A program made the position numbers and the translations under genes. A DNA stretch of 64,000 nucleotides, from contig NC_046675.1 in NCBI RefSeq assembly GCF_003369915.1, positions 10,540,001 through 10,604,000 of the forward strand. The letters run 5' to 3'. Below, piece by piece: positions 1 to 10,647 of the stretch. The stretch's first letter is position 1, and each line of letters starts with the position of its first letter. The notes below the pieces were generated by a model. It was given only the letters and a program-made list of their open reading frames with translations. It searched no databases and had not been told where the DNA came from. This DNA is from Drosophila miranda. Lineage: Eukaryota > Arthropoda > Insecta > Diptera > Drosophilidae.

Positions 1-1797
1 AAACTCTTGCCACTTCCGCTGAAAGATCCGATTGATCTTGCGCCGTTCGTCCGAGGTGAGCACTGCATACTTGATGGAGTTGAGAGCCAGCTGCTTGAGG
101 AAGCGCAAATCCGCCTCGGCAGGGGCCATGGCCATGAAGGCATAGTAGAAGTCGTAGCTGAGGCCCTTGGCACCCCACATCCCGGGATCATCGGATGAGA
201 TCACAATGGGAAAGTTCTGGGCAATCAGGAAGCTGGCCGGATGATTGCGCAGATCCCAGACAAAGCCCAGCACCTGATTGGATATGGGATTCACTTCGAT
301 GGCAATGTCTCGCTTCTTGATCGTAGACCACAGCTGGGGATGCTTGGGCAGGGCAAACGCGTGTCCAATGCGCTTCGAGCCCAGCAGAATGGCATCCATC
401 ATGTTCCAGTCAGTGCGACCATGCCAATCTGTGGGCAAAAGTATTACTTAAAGGGATCGTATCCTGTGTATCCAAATGCTCACTTGTCTCGCCCGCGTGA
501 AAGAAGTAGTTTGCCGTGCTGGGCAGGTCGGACAACTCGTTCACGTATTTGCTGAGCGGATCACCCGTGTCCTCCTGTCCAATCAAATCGAATCCTATCA
601 CAAAATTCGGTTTTGCATGGCTGCAGGAGAGCCAGAGTTAGGTTTTTATCAGATTTGCCTCTGGTTTTCTTCGACTTACTGCAGCTGCTTGAAGGTTGTG
701 ATGCGTCTGCTCATCTCCTCCTCGGTGGCCCGATTCCGCTTGGCATAGATCACCTTGAGGCCGACAAAGTCGTGATGCTTCGCCTTGAACTCCTCCACGA
801 TGCGTTCCAATTCGTTGGCCACCTCCAGTGTGCTCAGGGTGCGATTGTTGTCGTCGTACAGCTGAAAAAAAGGGCATAAAGATTATATAATTGTCAGTAT
901 ACTGAAGAGTACTCACAGGCGACAGGGAGGCTCGGACCTCCGCGTAGATAATGTTGTCCTCGCAGAGCTCCTCCAGCAGTCGCTTGTGGAAGGCGCAGTA
1001 GGAGGGTCTGTACTTATAGAGGCGATCGACAGTCGTAAAGATATTCTCAAAGCGTTCCCAGATCTTTTTGCGTTGGGACAAGAGAGCTGGGGATTGAAGG
1101 AGAGAATGTATAGATTTAAAGCTTAAAAGGGAGGGATGGGTGTGGGGTACTCCACCTTCTGGCTTCTGGCGGTGCATGTTTATGTGCTTCTCGAGCTGCC
1201 GCTCGTACTTTCCGCGATCCTCAGCGTTGATGCGCTCTGTGCATACATTCTGCACCTCGCTGTGGCACCCGCTCTGGTCGTAGGTGAAGACGAGCAGCCC
1301 GTCCACATTGCGGCACGTGTACAGATTGTTGGTGGTGGTCAGGTTGCCAATCACCCACTTGGAGGTGACCATGCCCGTGTTGTGGCCGTGCAGGAAGGCG
1401 CCCTTCGGCATCTTCTGTATGAATCGGAACACCTCGCTCTGTCGCACGTACTGCCTGCCCTGGAAGAAATGCATGGCCGGGGGATACTTCTCCGGCGTCT
1501 TAATGCCCTCGGCAATCTCTGCACGCTTGGCGTTCATCAGGATGCTGTTGGCTTTCTCCTCGTCCGAAGTAAGCCAGATGTTGCCACCCAGCGAGGCCAG
1601 ACGCTCCGCCTCCATGATCTGCTCCCTTAGAGTCTCGTAAGCTGCGAAATCCAATACGGGTCCCCTCAATGTTAGGGTATATCGCTTTTGATTGTTGATG
1701 TTGTTGAGCCGACAATCGGACGGAACTTACGTAAGTCCGCGGCATGCAGTCCCCCCAGAAGAGGCGGCACCAGGCACAGCAGCAGTCCCAGCAGCAT
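1..1797 (-). CDS. Secreted adenosine deaminase growth factor (ADGF/ADA2 family), 3' end cut by window
   Basis: ADGF/ADA2 enzymes are extracellular and deaminate adenosine to inosine. Coding exons on the minus strand are 1797-1731, 1641-1156, 1086-917, 861-680, 620-484 and 428 to beyond base 1; every junction has GT...AG ends and keeps phase. The 490 codons visible begin with a signal peptide (MLLGLLLCLVPPLLGG). Metal-site and catalytic landmarks of the ADA fold are present: the HxH pair in FLHGHNTG, the HAGETNW segment, the IGHAF histidine and the SSDDPG aspartates. Only about the last 15-20 residues should be missing, judging from the neighbouring paralog. The gene lies head to head with the copy at 3902-5775 and shares its three internal exon lengths exactly. 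D. melanogaster has Adgf-C and Adgf-D; I cannot tell which this is. Family assignment is secure, exact orthology is not. Confidence 0.93.
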
Positions 1798-1934
1798 CGC
1801 TTCTGAGTTCCCAGCTCACAAAAATATACGTCGTATTTGTACTTATTAGATGCTCGTCGCTCGGCGTTTGCCAGCCAACTGATAAAGCCCCTGCTGGCTG
1901 ACCCATATTATTTGTCGCACTATATATTCTGTTC

Positions 1935-2159
1935 ATGATCTTGTTCGCTTTGGTGCTTTGCAGCTTTCTAGCTGCAGTTCAATGTCACTCTGATGGGATA
2001 CTACAGGCTGCAAAATGTTTGGAACGTTCTTTCCCGCCTGGCACTGGCACTGGCCTGGCCTGGGGGAATTTGCACATAGATTTCATGACCGCATCATCAC
2101 CATCACAGCTATACCCTTCCCCACATACAACAAGATGCTGGATCTTTAAGGTTCTGTAA
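1935..2159 (+). CDS. Candidate small ORF with signal-peptide-like start (doubtful)
   Basis: This 74-codon ORF starts MILFALVLCSFLAAVQCHS, which looks like a signal peptide with a plausible cleavage site after VQC or QCHS. The remainder (about 55 residues) has two cysteines, a Gly/Thr-rich patch and no family resemblance I recognise. It lies only about 140 bases upstream of the minus-strand Adgf start codon, so it overlaps the probable promoter of that gene. A signal-like N terminus can arise by chance from Leu/Ala/Phe-rich sequence. I list it as a candidate only. Confidence 0.15.
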   Translation: MILFALVLCSFLAAVQCHSDGILQAAKCLERSFPPGTGTGLAWGNLHIDFMTASSPSQLYPSPHTTRCWIFKVL

Positions 2160-3359
2160 CTCTCATGTAAGTCTCAATCAGTGCACAATAAATTCCATTA
2201 AAATTGAGGCCCTGTGCGTGTAGGGCATCTCTGAGATCGCATATGCCCTCTGGCTATGCTTTATCAGCAGTGCTTTGTTTTTCTCTGCAAGCACATTGAG
2301 TGTATGGTAATTTTTTTGCGTACTGTTTACTTGCCCAATTTGTTATGTTGATTCACTAAAATGATGCTTGACATTGACTATGAGAGGGGGTGTCTGCTGT
2401 CCATCATGATGGAAAGTTCTCTGGCCAAGAGAATGTCTCTCAGGGTTATGGGCTTTGAATCAGCCTGTTTCTCTGCTTTCTCTGATCTTCCAAATAACAC
2501 AAATCTTTATCAAATGGGTACAGTTGGTATTAAGACCTTCTTTTACAGCTGTTACCCTGAGCAAATAAATTCCATATATCAGCCTGAAAGCATGCAATGG
2601 TTTTAAAAACTTGACAGATATTTCATAATGATCCTTAACTTGTTATGTACTCCGATATGGATGGTTTTTTTTTATTAGATGAAAAACAGAATATACAAAA
2701 AAAAACCTTCGTTAGAAACACCTCTTTGATTAAGGATTATTCTTATTATTATTGGAACTATATTAAATTTATATTATATTATATTACTATACATACATAT
2801 ATCATGAATTTAATTAAATGAATCCACATTTTTACATTTGACGTTCCAGTTGCTTTAAGTTATTTCTATCTATAACTTAACATTGATTTATATGCTTATT
2901 TCCATCGAGGAGGAGGGCCGCGGCATAGTCAGCTCGGGGAGCTAGAAAGCGTCAAGGGAAAGTGAAAGTCAAGTCCTTGTCCGTTTAGGTTGCTCTTGCT
3001 CTTGGTCTTACTACAATTAAGAGTTCTTATTCAATTCTATTAAAGTTCTAGTTCTTTACTCCGAAATTCGCTTGACGGCACATGTTTTATTCACTCTACA
3101 ATTAAGTTGTATACTAATCGGAAAATAAATAAACATTACAAGCCCAATTCATGGGCTTCCAACAGAAGAATAAGTGCTCACCTTTTTTTGGCTGTAACCG
3201 GGGATAATTGTGGCATCTGTAATTACCGTAAATGCCGCGTACCTAGCAACGCCTCGCCACCCCCCAAAAACATGCCCAGTGGGGCCACGGGAGCTAGAGC
3301 TAGAACTTGTAATTCCAATGCCGTATGGGACTAGAAACCAACAAGCGCGTCCGCAAACG

Positions 3360-3901
3360 TCAGTGAAAATTTGACAAAAAAAAAGAAAAAATATCAGCGA
3401 GCGATGGGCGCGCGCCGTCGTCATTTTGAATCACTTAATATTCACGGGAGGTGTACTATCCGACAAAAAAAACAACAAAAATCACAAGCCATCGCAGAAC
3501 CAAATTGTTTTCGGCAATTCCGAGAGCGAGTGCGTTGTCAACCGTTAAGAGCCTCACTACCAGCTCCCACTCTGGGTCTGGATTCATTCCAGGTTTATCT
3601 TTTAATGAGGTGATTGCAGACCCCCAATGTAAGGGTGGGGGGCTTCCTAGAATGATTACAAAGTGTAGAAATTATAGTTTTTTTTTATTGCATTTTTGGC
3701 AATTTTCAGTACCCGGCTTGGGTCTTGGTACTCGCAGTTCAGAACGGGCACTGCTACCGAACGGGCGTGTGGCGCGGAGAAAGAAAAGAAATCCGAAATC
3801 AAACCAAACCAAACCAAACCCCAAAAGCAAACAAAGTCAACGTGTCCGACTCAAGTCAATATTTGCATAGTGTACTCATTATCTAGGTTAAAGTACACGA
3901 A
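3360..3901 (+). promoter_or_regulatory. Probable 5' leader of the plus-strand Adgf gene
   Basis: An A-rich stretch (3370-3500) precedes a possible donor near 3590-3610. A polypyrimidine tract with an acceptor-like TTTTCAG ends at 3710. This suggests a 5' UTR exon, an intron of about 100 bases and a second leader segment running into the start codon at 3902. No TATA box is obvious. Boundaries are guesses from splice-like sequence alone. Confidence 0.3.
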
Positions 3902-5775
3902 ATGTCGAGAAAGTCCTGCCCCATTATGAAACGATTTTCGGTGCTGCTACTACTCCTGGTGCCGCACTTGATGGCCCAAACGGAGAGTGCGCTAAGTATG
4001 AGCGTCTTCCATTCGATCGGGCCTGTTCGAAGCTTAAACCCTTTCTCTTCTCACTCCCAGGCTACGAGCAGGCGCGCCAGGCGGTGCTCACGGCAGAGGA
4101 GGAGCTGATGACAGGCGGCCATACGTATCTCAACACCGAGGAGGCCAAGGCGGACGACATTTTCATGCAGTACAAGCTGGGTGAGCTGGCGCAGGGCTTC
4201 CGCAATGCCGAGCAAAATGCCGCGGCCATGCACTTCTTCAAGGCCAAGCAGCTGATCGACCGGAGCGGCGTCTTCCGCTTCCTGCAGAAGATGCCCAAGG
4301 GAGCTGTGCTCCACCTGCATAACTCTGCCTCGGTGAGCTCCAAGTGGGTGGTGAAGAACATGTCGTACATGCCCGGTATGCTCCGCTGCACCACTGATAA
4401 GGGTCGGAGTGTCCTAACGTTCCGACGAGCTCCCAAGGAGCACGAGTGCCAGTCGCAGTATGTGCGTGTCTCCGATGAGAGGCGGAGTTCCATTGATCCA
4501 CTGGTCTATGATCAGAATTTTGAGCGTCTCATCAATCTGTACACACCGGTTCCGGAGCGTAAGTTTTGGGGGAAGCTTCTTTAGAAACCCTCATCAGAGA
4601 TATCACTCTTTCAGTGGAGTACCCTACGATCACCAAAGTGTGGGATCGCTTCCAAGACATGTTTGACACTTTTGGGGACGCCATTAGATACCTGCCAGCC
4701 TTTCGAGCCTATCACTGGCAGATGCTCGAGGAGCTCTACAACGACAATGTCATGTACGCGGAGATTCGTAGCAGCTTCAAACCGGTAAAGGACTTTTTTT
4801 TGTGATCATTTCGAGTCCTTTAGTTCATCAAATGACTATTATCAATACTTAAACTAAACTCTTTACCACTCCCAGCAGCTGTACGACGCTAGTGGACGGA
4901 CCTTTTCGCGGGAGCGAACTATACAGGAGTTCTATGCTCTAAACGAGAAATTCGTACGCCTGCATCCAGACTTCCTGGGCATCAAACTCATCTATGCCGT
5001 CTATCGCGGATATGATGTCGATAAAATAAGTGAAAGTTTTGAGGAGTTCCGGCAATTGCAGTAAGTACAAATCAGCTTCGAGAGGAAGTTCCCACTGATC
5101 TTGCCCTGCTTTATAGCAAAGCTTTTCCAAACTTTGTGGTTGGCTTCGATCTGGTGGGACAGGAGGACAATGGCAAGCCGTTGTATGCTCTATTGCCTGC
5201 CTTGAGGGACTTGCCGCCCACAGCACACTTCTTCCTGCACGCGGGAGAGACCAGTGAGTGGATCGAAGGAGCTGACATGAGGTCATCAAGCTAAGATATG
5301 CCTCGTTTCAGATTGGTTTGGGGCCTCAACGGACATCAATCTGCTCGATGCACTACTTCTCAATAGCACCCGAATCGGCCATGGTTATGCGTTAGCCAAG
5401 CATCCGATCCTCCTCAACGCGGTCAAGACTCGCCAGATAGCCGTGGAGGTGAGCCCCATCTCGAATCAGGTGCTCCACTTGGTATGGGATATGCGCAACC
5501 ATCCGGGTGCCCAGTACATGGCGCTGGACGTCCCGCTGGTGATATGCAACGATGATCCTGGTTTCTGGAATGCCAAGGGATTGAGCTACGACTTCTACTA
5601 TGCCATCATGAGCCTCGCTCCTAATAATGCTGGACTGCGAGTGCTCAAAAGTCTTGTGTGGAACTCGGTGCGATACTCCCTGCTCACAGAGGAGGAACAA
5701 AAGCGAGCCTACCAAATCTTAGAGCTGACATGGTCGCGATTTATTGACAAAGTGCTGCAGGGCAGTGTCTTCTAA
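3902..5775 (+). CDS. Secreted adenosine deaminase growth factor (ADGF/ADA2 family), complete
   Basis: Exons are 3902-3995, 4061-4558, 4615-4784, 4879-5060, 5117-5253 and 5312-5775, giving 514 residues with consistent phases and a TAA stop. The N terminus has a hydrophobic signal peptide (FSVLLLLLVPHLMA). An alternative start at 3926 (MKRFSV...) would also leave a good signal. Active-site landmarks are the HxH pair at about residues 116 and 118 (VLHLHNS), HAGETNW, IGHGYAL and a CNDDPG motif carrying the paired aspartates. The family makes inosine from extracellular adenosine and acts as a growth factor in insects. The exon structure matches the divergent neighbour, so the pair is an inverted duplication. 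The fourth exon has a tandem CAGCAG acceptor (4874-4878); use of 4879 restores the 182-base exon of the paralog. It is likely Adgf-C or Adgf-D. Confidence 0.95.
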
Positions 5776-5922
5776 TTGCAGATCTTGCCATTAAACTACA
5801 AAATAATAATTAAATAACAAAATAACTAAAAAATACTCTAGGATATTTATGTGTAAAGCATCGATTTTTTAATCCATCTAAGCCTCTGAAAATCACTCAT
5901 TGTATGGGGGAACCGACTGACT

Positions 5923-6620
5923 TTATGGAGAGCCCGCCAACAGATCCTTCGCTTTTTTTGTGTGCTGCTGGACAAGTCGTTCGCAGCTCTCCTGGATCTG
6001 CAAATAGGCAGCATGAAAGCCAGCCATGCCTTGTGTCTGTGAAAAGATACGAGACACAATCTTAGTACAATATTCAAATGCTTTCTTGGTGATAATTACA
6101 AAGTATGGATCCGGAATGATCTCATCTTCCTTGCGGCCCAAAAAGCTGCCCAGCAGCATTATCTTACACTGAGGTGGAGGCTCTAGCCTGGCTGCCAATT
6201 GGCGAAGCTCCGACAGGTTACTGTTGTCCATGCCAAGAACGTAATCAAATTCGTAAAAGTCTTGCGACGTTATCTGAAAAGCAATGATAGAACATTACAA
6301 ATAATTGTGTAATATATATGTATTTAAATACCTTACAATCCGCTTACCATTCGACCCAAGTGTGTTGTCTTCAGACCATGTTGCTTTAGCAGTTGTTGGC
6401 CACGTCCCTGAGCCTCTATGCCTACATTCCAATCCCTGAGGCCCGCACTGTCCGTATTCCAGTCCTCCAGTTGATGTTTCACTATCAAATGGTTCAGGAC
6501 AGCCTCCGCCATGGGCGAGCGACAGGTGTTGCCTTAGATGCACAATTTAAAATTAAATTAATATGCATTTGATTGTTTTATATACATTTGCTTACCTATG
6601 CACACGAACAGAACCTTCAT
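5923..6620 (-). CDS. primo-2: Low-molecular-weight protein tyrosine phosphatase, primo-2-like
   Basis: Exons on the minus strand are 6620-6596, 6532-6348, 6273-6100 and 6036-5923, coding for 165 residues. The start MKVLFVCIGNTCRSP contains the C-x5-R catalytic loop of the LMW-PTP family (Cys in VCIGNTCR), interrupted by intron 1 after CIG as in its neighbour. The general-acid segment DPYF is near residue 128. A DYVLGMD segment in the middle is also typical. The enzymes are cytosolic and dephosphorylate phosphotyrosine. The N terminus matches my memory of Drosophila primo-2 rather than primo-1. The acceptor of exon 2 reads TCTAAG rather than CAG. It lies 309 bases downstream of primo-1 on the same strand and converges with the Adgf gene (147 bases between the stop codons). 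Confidence 0.9.
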
Positions 6621-6844
6621 CGTGGCGGAGATAATACGAACTGCAGGTTCCGACGATTAGTGCGCTGACTCATTTCAGAATTTCACAATCTATCTTCGGC
6701 ATGCCGAATATCAGATGCTCTTAAAGTTAGACGATCAATAAGTCGACTTTTTTCAAACACCCAGCTACAAATATGATCGGGGAATATACTATATATAACT
6801 TGTGGGTCGGGGATGGGTCACCAACTTTTGCCAAATTTTATAAC

Positions 6845-6859
6845 ACCCTCTTCAAGGGT
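6845..6859. repeat. Small hairpin motif ACCCT...AGGGT, copy 1
   Basis: Five-base inverted arms ACCCT and AGGGT flank a five-base spacer, followed by ATAATA. The same pattern recurs at 9255-9269, 10612-10647 and 23124-23149, always with a TAT or TGTATT tail. Confidence 0.5.
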
Positions 6860-6892
6860 ATAATAAAACCAGTTCGCGCATTGTACCAGACA

Positions 6893-6898
6893 TTTATT
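6893..6898 (-). terminator. Poly(A) signal AATAAA downstream of primo-1
   Basis: On the minus strand AATAAA begins 32 bases after the primo-1 stop codon and 270 bases before the primo-2 start. If used it would give primo-1 its own mRNA. If it is skipped, a transcript carrying both phosphatases would result. Confidence 0.4.
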
Positions 6899-6929
6899 AC
6901 TTCAACTATGAGTATATCACAAAATCCAT

Positions 6930-7516
6930 TTAGGCCAGACGTTCCTTCATGAAGGCGGCACAGGCCACAACACACTGCTGGTAGGCGGTCTCAAAGCCAG
7001 CCGCTCCACGCTCCTGCAAGGTCAAAGGGGTATTCAAGGGTAAGTCATAAATCTTTGATTGCAGCTAACCGACTTACATAATAGGGATCCTCAATGATAC
7101 GGTTCTTGGCCTCCAGTCCGAAGTCACCCAGCATGAGCAACTCCGCCTTCGAACCCTTGGGCGCCAGCCGTCGCAGTTCGCTCATGTTGTCCTCGTCCAT
7201 GCCAAAAATAAAGTCGAATTCGGCAAAGTCCTGCTTCTCGATCTGGCGCACAATATGGGTGCACTTGAGGTCGTGCTGCGCCAACGTGCTTATTGCCCGG
7301 GGATCAGCACGATTTCCCACATGCCACGAACCAATCGCTGCACTGTCAACCACAACATTCTTCTTGTTCGCCTTTTCCAAAGTGTCCACCATCACCACCT
7401 CCGCAATTGGCGAGCGGCAGATGTTCCCTGCAGACGGAAAGCTCGTCAATTACATCAACGTTCCTATTAGAAGCTTATTATTTACCCAAACAAATCATTA
7501 GAATTTTCTGCACCAT
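6930..7516 (-). CDS. primo-1: Low-molecular-weight protein tyrosine phosphatase, primo-1-like
   Basis: Minus-strand exons are 7516-7486, 7427-7078 and 7013-6930, coding for 154 residues. The N terminus MVQKILMICLGNICRSP holds the C-x5-R active-site loop, split by intron 1 after CLG. The middle has DFIFGMDEDNMSELRR, and IIEDPYYERG carries the general-acid aspartate and the neighbouring tyrosines typical of the family. The C terminus has AYQQCVVACAAFMKERLA. Length and motifs match D. melanogaster primo-1 (about 155 residues), so this symbol is fairly secure. The substrate range in the cell is unknown from sequence. It lies upstream of primo-2 in the same direction. Confidence 0.93.
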
Positions 7517-8076
7517 CGTTGTTTACAAATGTTACACTTGCCGGCTGTAGATTAACCCGCGTAACCCCCCAACTTTTAAACAGGTGAACTACTTGAGCTG
7601 AACCGCGGAAAATAGTGTCGTTTGTAAATTCTTATTGTAGATCCATACTATCTTTCCTCTTTACTTACAAAAAAAAACGATGTCTTTTACCTGAACTGCG
7701 TTAAAATTATAACATTTTCATTGTTTTCGGTGGGATATAAAAATACCCCCTTGGTCTACAAAGGGTTAATCGTTCTCCGTTAAGGACTGGAAACCATATT
7801 CCTCGATTTTTATGTGTGATATACTTATAGAAAATCGACCTTATTTTTCAATTAGATCAAATATACCATAAAATTTTGATTGCTGAATTGATTTAACTGT
7901 TTAATCCAAATGATTCAGGTTCTAGGTTCATTTGAAATTGGCTCCAAATTTGAATTCGTTTGAAGTTGATTTCAATGATTTATTCAATGGTGAACTTTTC
8001 TTTTCAAATGGAGCCGTGTCCATAAGCTGGAAATCTTTATAATTGTAACCCTTATAAAAAGTAGTACTAATCTCAC
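7517..8076. other. Intergenic, AT-rich, upstream of primo-1
   Basis: This stretch lies between primo-1 and the decayed phosphatase copy and should hold the primo-1 promoter. I see no convincing TATA box, ORF or repeat family. A terminal exon for the phosphatase pseudogene, which would be expected here, was not found. Confidence 0.5.
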
Positions 8077-8478
8077 GTAATGTGGATCCTCGATGCGACG
8101 CTCGTCTGCCTTCAGGCCGAAATCTCGACAAAGGAGAATCTTGGCGTTGGGCCAGGCGTTTGTGGGAAGCCATATTGCTCCGATCCATGCTCAAGATATA
8201 GTCGAATCAGCCACGCTGGTGCACTCGATATTGTGACTGACCAGACGCTCGTCCGGCTTGGAGCCGTGGTGCCAACCCTCTGTCGCGGCGCTCTCTACAT
8301 GCCAATCCTTCTGCACCCCCGCCCTGGCAATCAAGTCACGCATCACAGCCGCGGCGATGAGGGAGCGGCAATGCGTGTGCATTGCATTTGCATTTTAATT
8401 AATGGATTCTTTCAGGGATATGCTCTACGCACCCACGCAGACCATCAGCCCGTTCTTCTTCTGAGATGTCCGCGACAT
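8077..8478 (-). pseudogene. Decayed third LMW-PTP copy
   Basis: An intact-looking first exon (8478-8433) starts MSRTSQKKNGLMVCVG and has a donor GTGCGT, as in primo-1 and primo-2. The following body is clearly LMW-PTP: CRSLIAAAVMRDLIARAG, then DWHVESAATEGWH and HNIEC. The expected acceptor and the residues joining VCVG to CRS are scrambled, so the catalytic loop is broken. After HNIEC the frame is lost and a stop follows. About a dozen residues are missing before the DYILSMDRSN segment, which lies in another frame. A further frame change is needed to read AKILLCRDFGLK and IEDPHY, which ends at a surviving donor (GTGAGA, 8076). The last exon is not visible. The residues differ from both intact neighbours, so it is an old paralog (CG14297/CG31469-like) rather than a fresh copy. 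Confidence 0.78.
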
Positions 8479-9254
8479 GGTTTAATATTTTGAAATTGTA
8501 ATGTAGTGTGGATAAGAATGGTGGAACAAGAAATGTATTATGGTTTCTAAAACAATTGGCATGTAAATCTACAACAAAACTGTCCCGATATTTGTATCCC
8601 TACTTACAGTAAACATTCATCCTCCTAAGACGTAAAATAAACATTGGGTCTGAGCAGAGTTTGGGCCGTTACGTGGAGTCAAGTGGGAAAAACCTAACTC
8701 TCTGGATCACACCTCTGCCACTTCCTGTTGCCTGCTGTCTGCTGCACTGCATCCTGTTTACCCACGCTCCGTATTTAATGTTTTAAATGTATTTAAAGTT
8801 CATCTGTAGAGGACACACGGGGTCATCTGTCCTCCGGGTACAACTTTTGCCAGTGGAATGAATGAAGAGGTGATGAGAACTGTCCTCTCTCTCTCTGGTT
8901 GCCCATGAATATGCAAGAAGCTGCATCCGCCTCCCCCGAAGAGCAGGCTGGAATCCACATTTTTAATGACTTTTAAGGAGGCGATGACACTGCCAGCAAG
9001 AGAGCCTTCACTCTGGTTGGTAAGCCCTAAAGCAGGTTGGTCACCTGGCCTGGTCCCGGGGTCTCGTTTCTCAGGCATGGTGTCTGCCTGAAATAAAGTT
9101 GCTTTTAAAATAAATTTGGTTTGTTTTTGGAGAGGAAAAACTGAGTTTTATGCAAATTGTATACCAACCATTAAGGCAAACAAAAGCCAGACGTACATAT
9201 GTACATACATATGTGTGTACATAAGCTTTGCCAAGTTTTTGTAGTTGTTGTACT

Positions 9255-9269
9255 ACCCTTGCAGAGGGT
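9255..9269. repeat. Small hairpin motif ACCCT TGCAG AGGGT, copy 2
   Basis: This is the cleanest copy: ACCCT, the spacer TGCAG, then AGGGTATT. I believe this motif is common in Drosophila intergenic DNA, but I cannot name its source. Confidence 0.5.
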
Positions 9270-10611
9270 ATTAGGATTGTGACCAGATGGCCATCTTTCA
9301 AAGCTGTCTAGAATAGACCATTTCACTCGGTGTACAGACTGGAACCAACAAAATCGGCAATTATATATGAGCGAATATTTGTCATATTTTTCATGGGACC
9401 CCTCTGGAAGAGTATCAATAGCGTCTGGTCCTGAAGAATAGTTTTCTCTCTTGTTGGTTCATGTTGTTGTTGGGACCCGACGACAGGAGGGACTTGCAGG
9501 CGGTGGAGGCGGCTTTGACGGCATCAAAGTGAGCTTGTCGGATTGCAGACAAATGTTACGTACTCTCATCACACTCTTACATATGCAAATGTTCCTGGCT
9601 GGCTGGCTGGCTGCCTGGCTGGATGGATGGATGGCGTTGCTGCAGTGCGTCCTCCGCAATTGACAATTGTTGAAAATGCAAATGCAAATGGAAATGCAAA
9701 GACATGTGCCCCCTAACAACAACAGAAACAACATGCATACGAGTACATATGTATGCCACAAGAGGAGGCAGAGGCTAGGCGTTGTCGGGGCTATCATCAT
9801 CCGGCGACGATGACGTCTCCTCGGATAAGATAAACGCCGGCAATGCCAGCTGCAGAGTCAACAACATGGACGGACTGGAGTGACAAATACTACGGGAAAG
9901 GTCAGTGCAAATAGAATGAAAACGAAATAGATTCTCAAGTGCAAATGAGGCAAATGATAAGAGGTAAAAAGACAATCATCTATCCCGCTGAGATGACAGT
10001 TCTGAACAAACATGGCTCGGCATGAACAGATGAGCATCCAACAGCCATTTTGCATTTGGCAAATGAAAAGCGGAAAAGCTAGCAAGTTAGCTCGCAGACA
10101 ACTTGTCTGTACATATCTCTCGGCATATCTGTATCTCTGTTTAGCTGAGTGCTTATTTTCATCTGTATCTTTCTGTCGGTGTGTCTGTCCTATGCAGCTT
10201 CATCAAATATTTAGCGCCAGGCAGGCGTTGGAGGAGGAGTGGCGTTGGTGGCAGGGAGGCAAGTCCGGGGAAATACAAATAGGAGCATTGTGCTCGTTGA
10301 AAGTAAATACAAAACGGACATAGCATAGCTTGGATAACCACTTTGATAAAGTACGAATCAAGACTCGACTGTTTTTATACTCTAAAGAGATCTAAAGATA
10401 CTAATTTTCAAGATAAATATTTCGATTAAAAGGAAGGCACAGCGAAAATTTAAGATAAGATAAGGGAATGCCTGAAAGTCTACTAATGAAATTGTTGATA
10501 AATTAAAGATGAAGCATTTAAAATATTGCAGGCGCCTTTAGTCGTATCCATTTCCGCTGGTAAATATATTTACGCACGAAAAACAATCTTCCCACACTCT
10601 CACCCACCCGA

Positions 10612-10647
10612 TATACCCTTGCGGACAGCCAGAGTTTGAGGGGTATA
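10612..10647. repeat. Small hairpin motif TATACCC...GGGTATA, copy 3
   Basis: Seven-base inverted arms TATACCC and GGGTATA flank a 22-base spacer that begins TTGC, like copy 2. Confidence 0.4.

Larger units (their letters stand above)
1798..3901. other. Intergenic region between the divergent Adgf genes
   Basis: This stretch separates two divergently transcribed Adgf genes and must hold both promoters. A TATATA lies at 1921-1926 and a TCAGTT initiator-like site on the minus strand at 1882-1877, but their spacing (over 40 bases) is too long for a textbook core promoter. Bases 2640-2900 are very AT-rich. A short GC-rich island at 2904-2947 is unexplained. The stretch around 3360-3901 looks like 5' UTR of the plus-strand gene, possibly with a small intron. 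No protein gene is firmly supported here. Confidence 0.6.

Noticed and set aside
2361-2606. 81-codon ORF between the Adgf genes
   Set aside because: No signal peptide, domain or regulatory context; consistent with chance.
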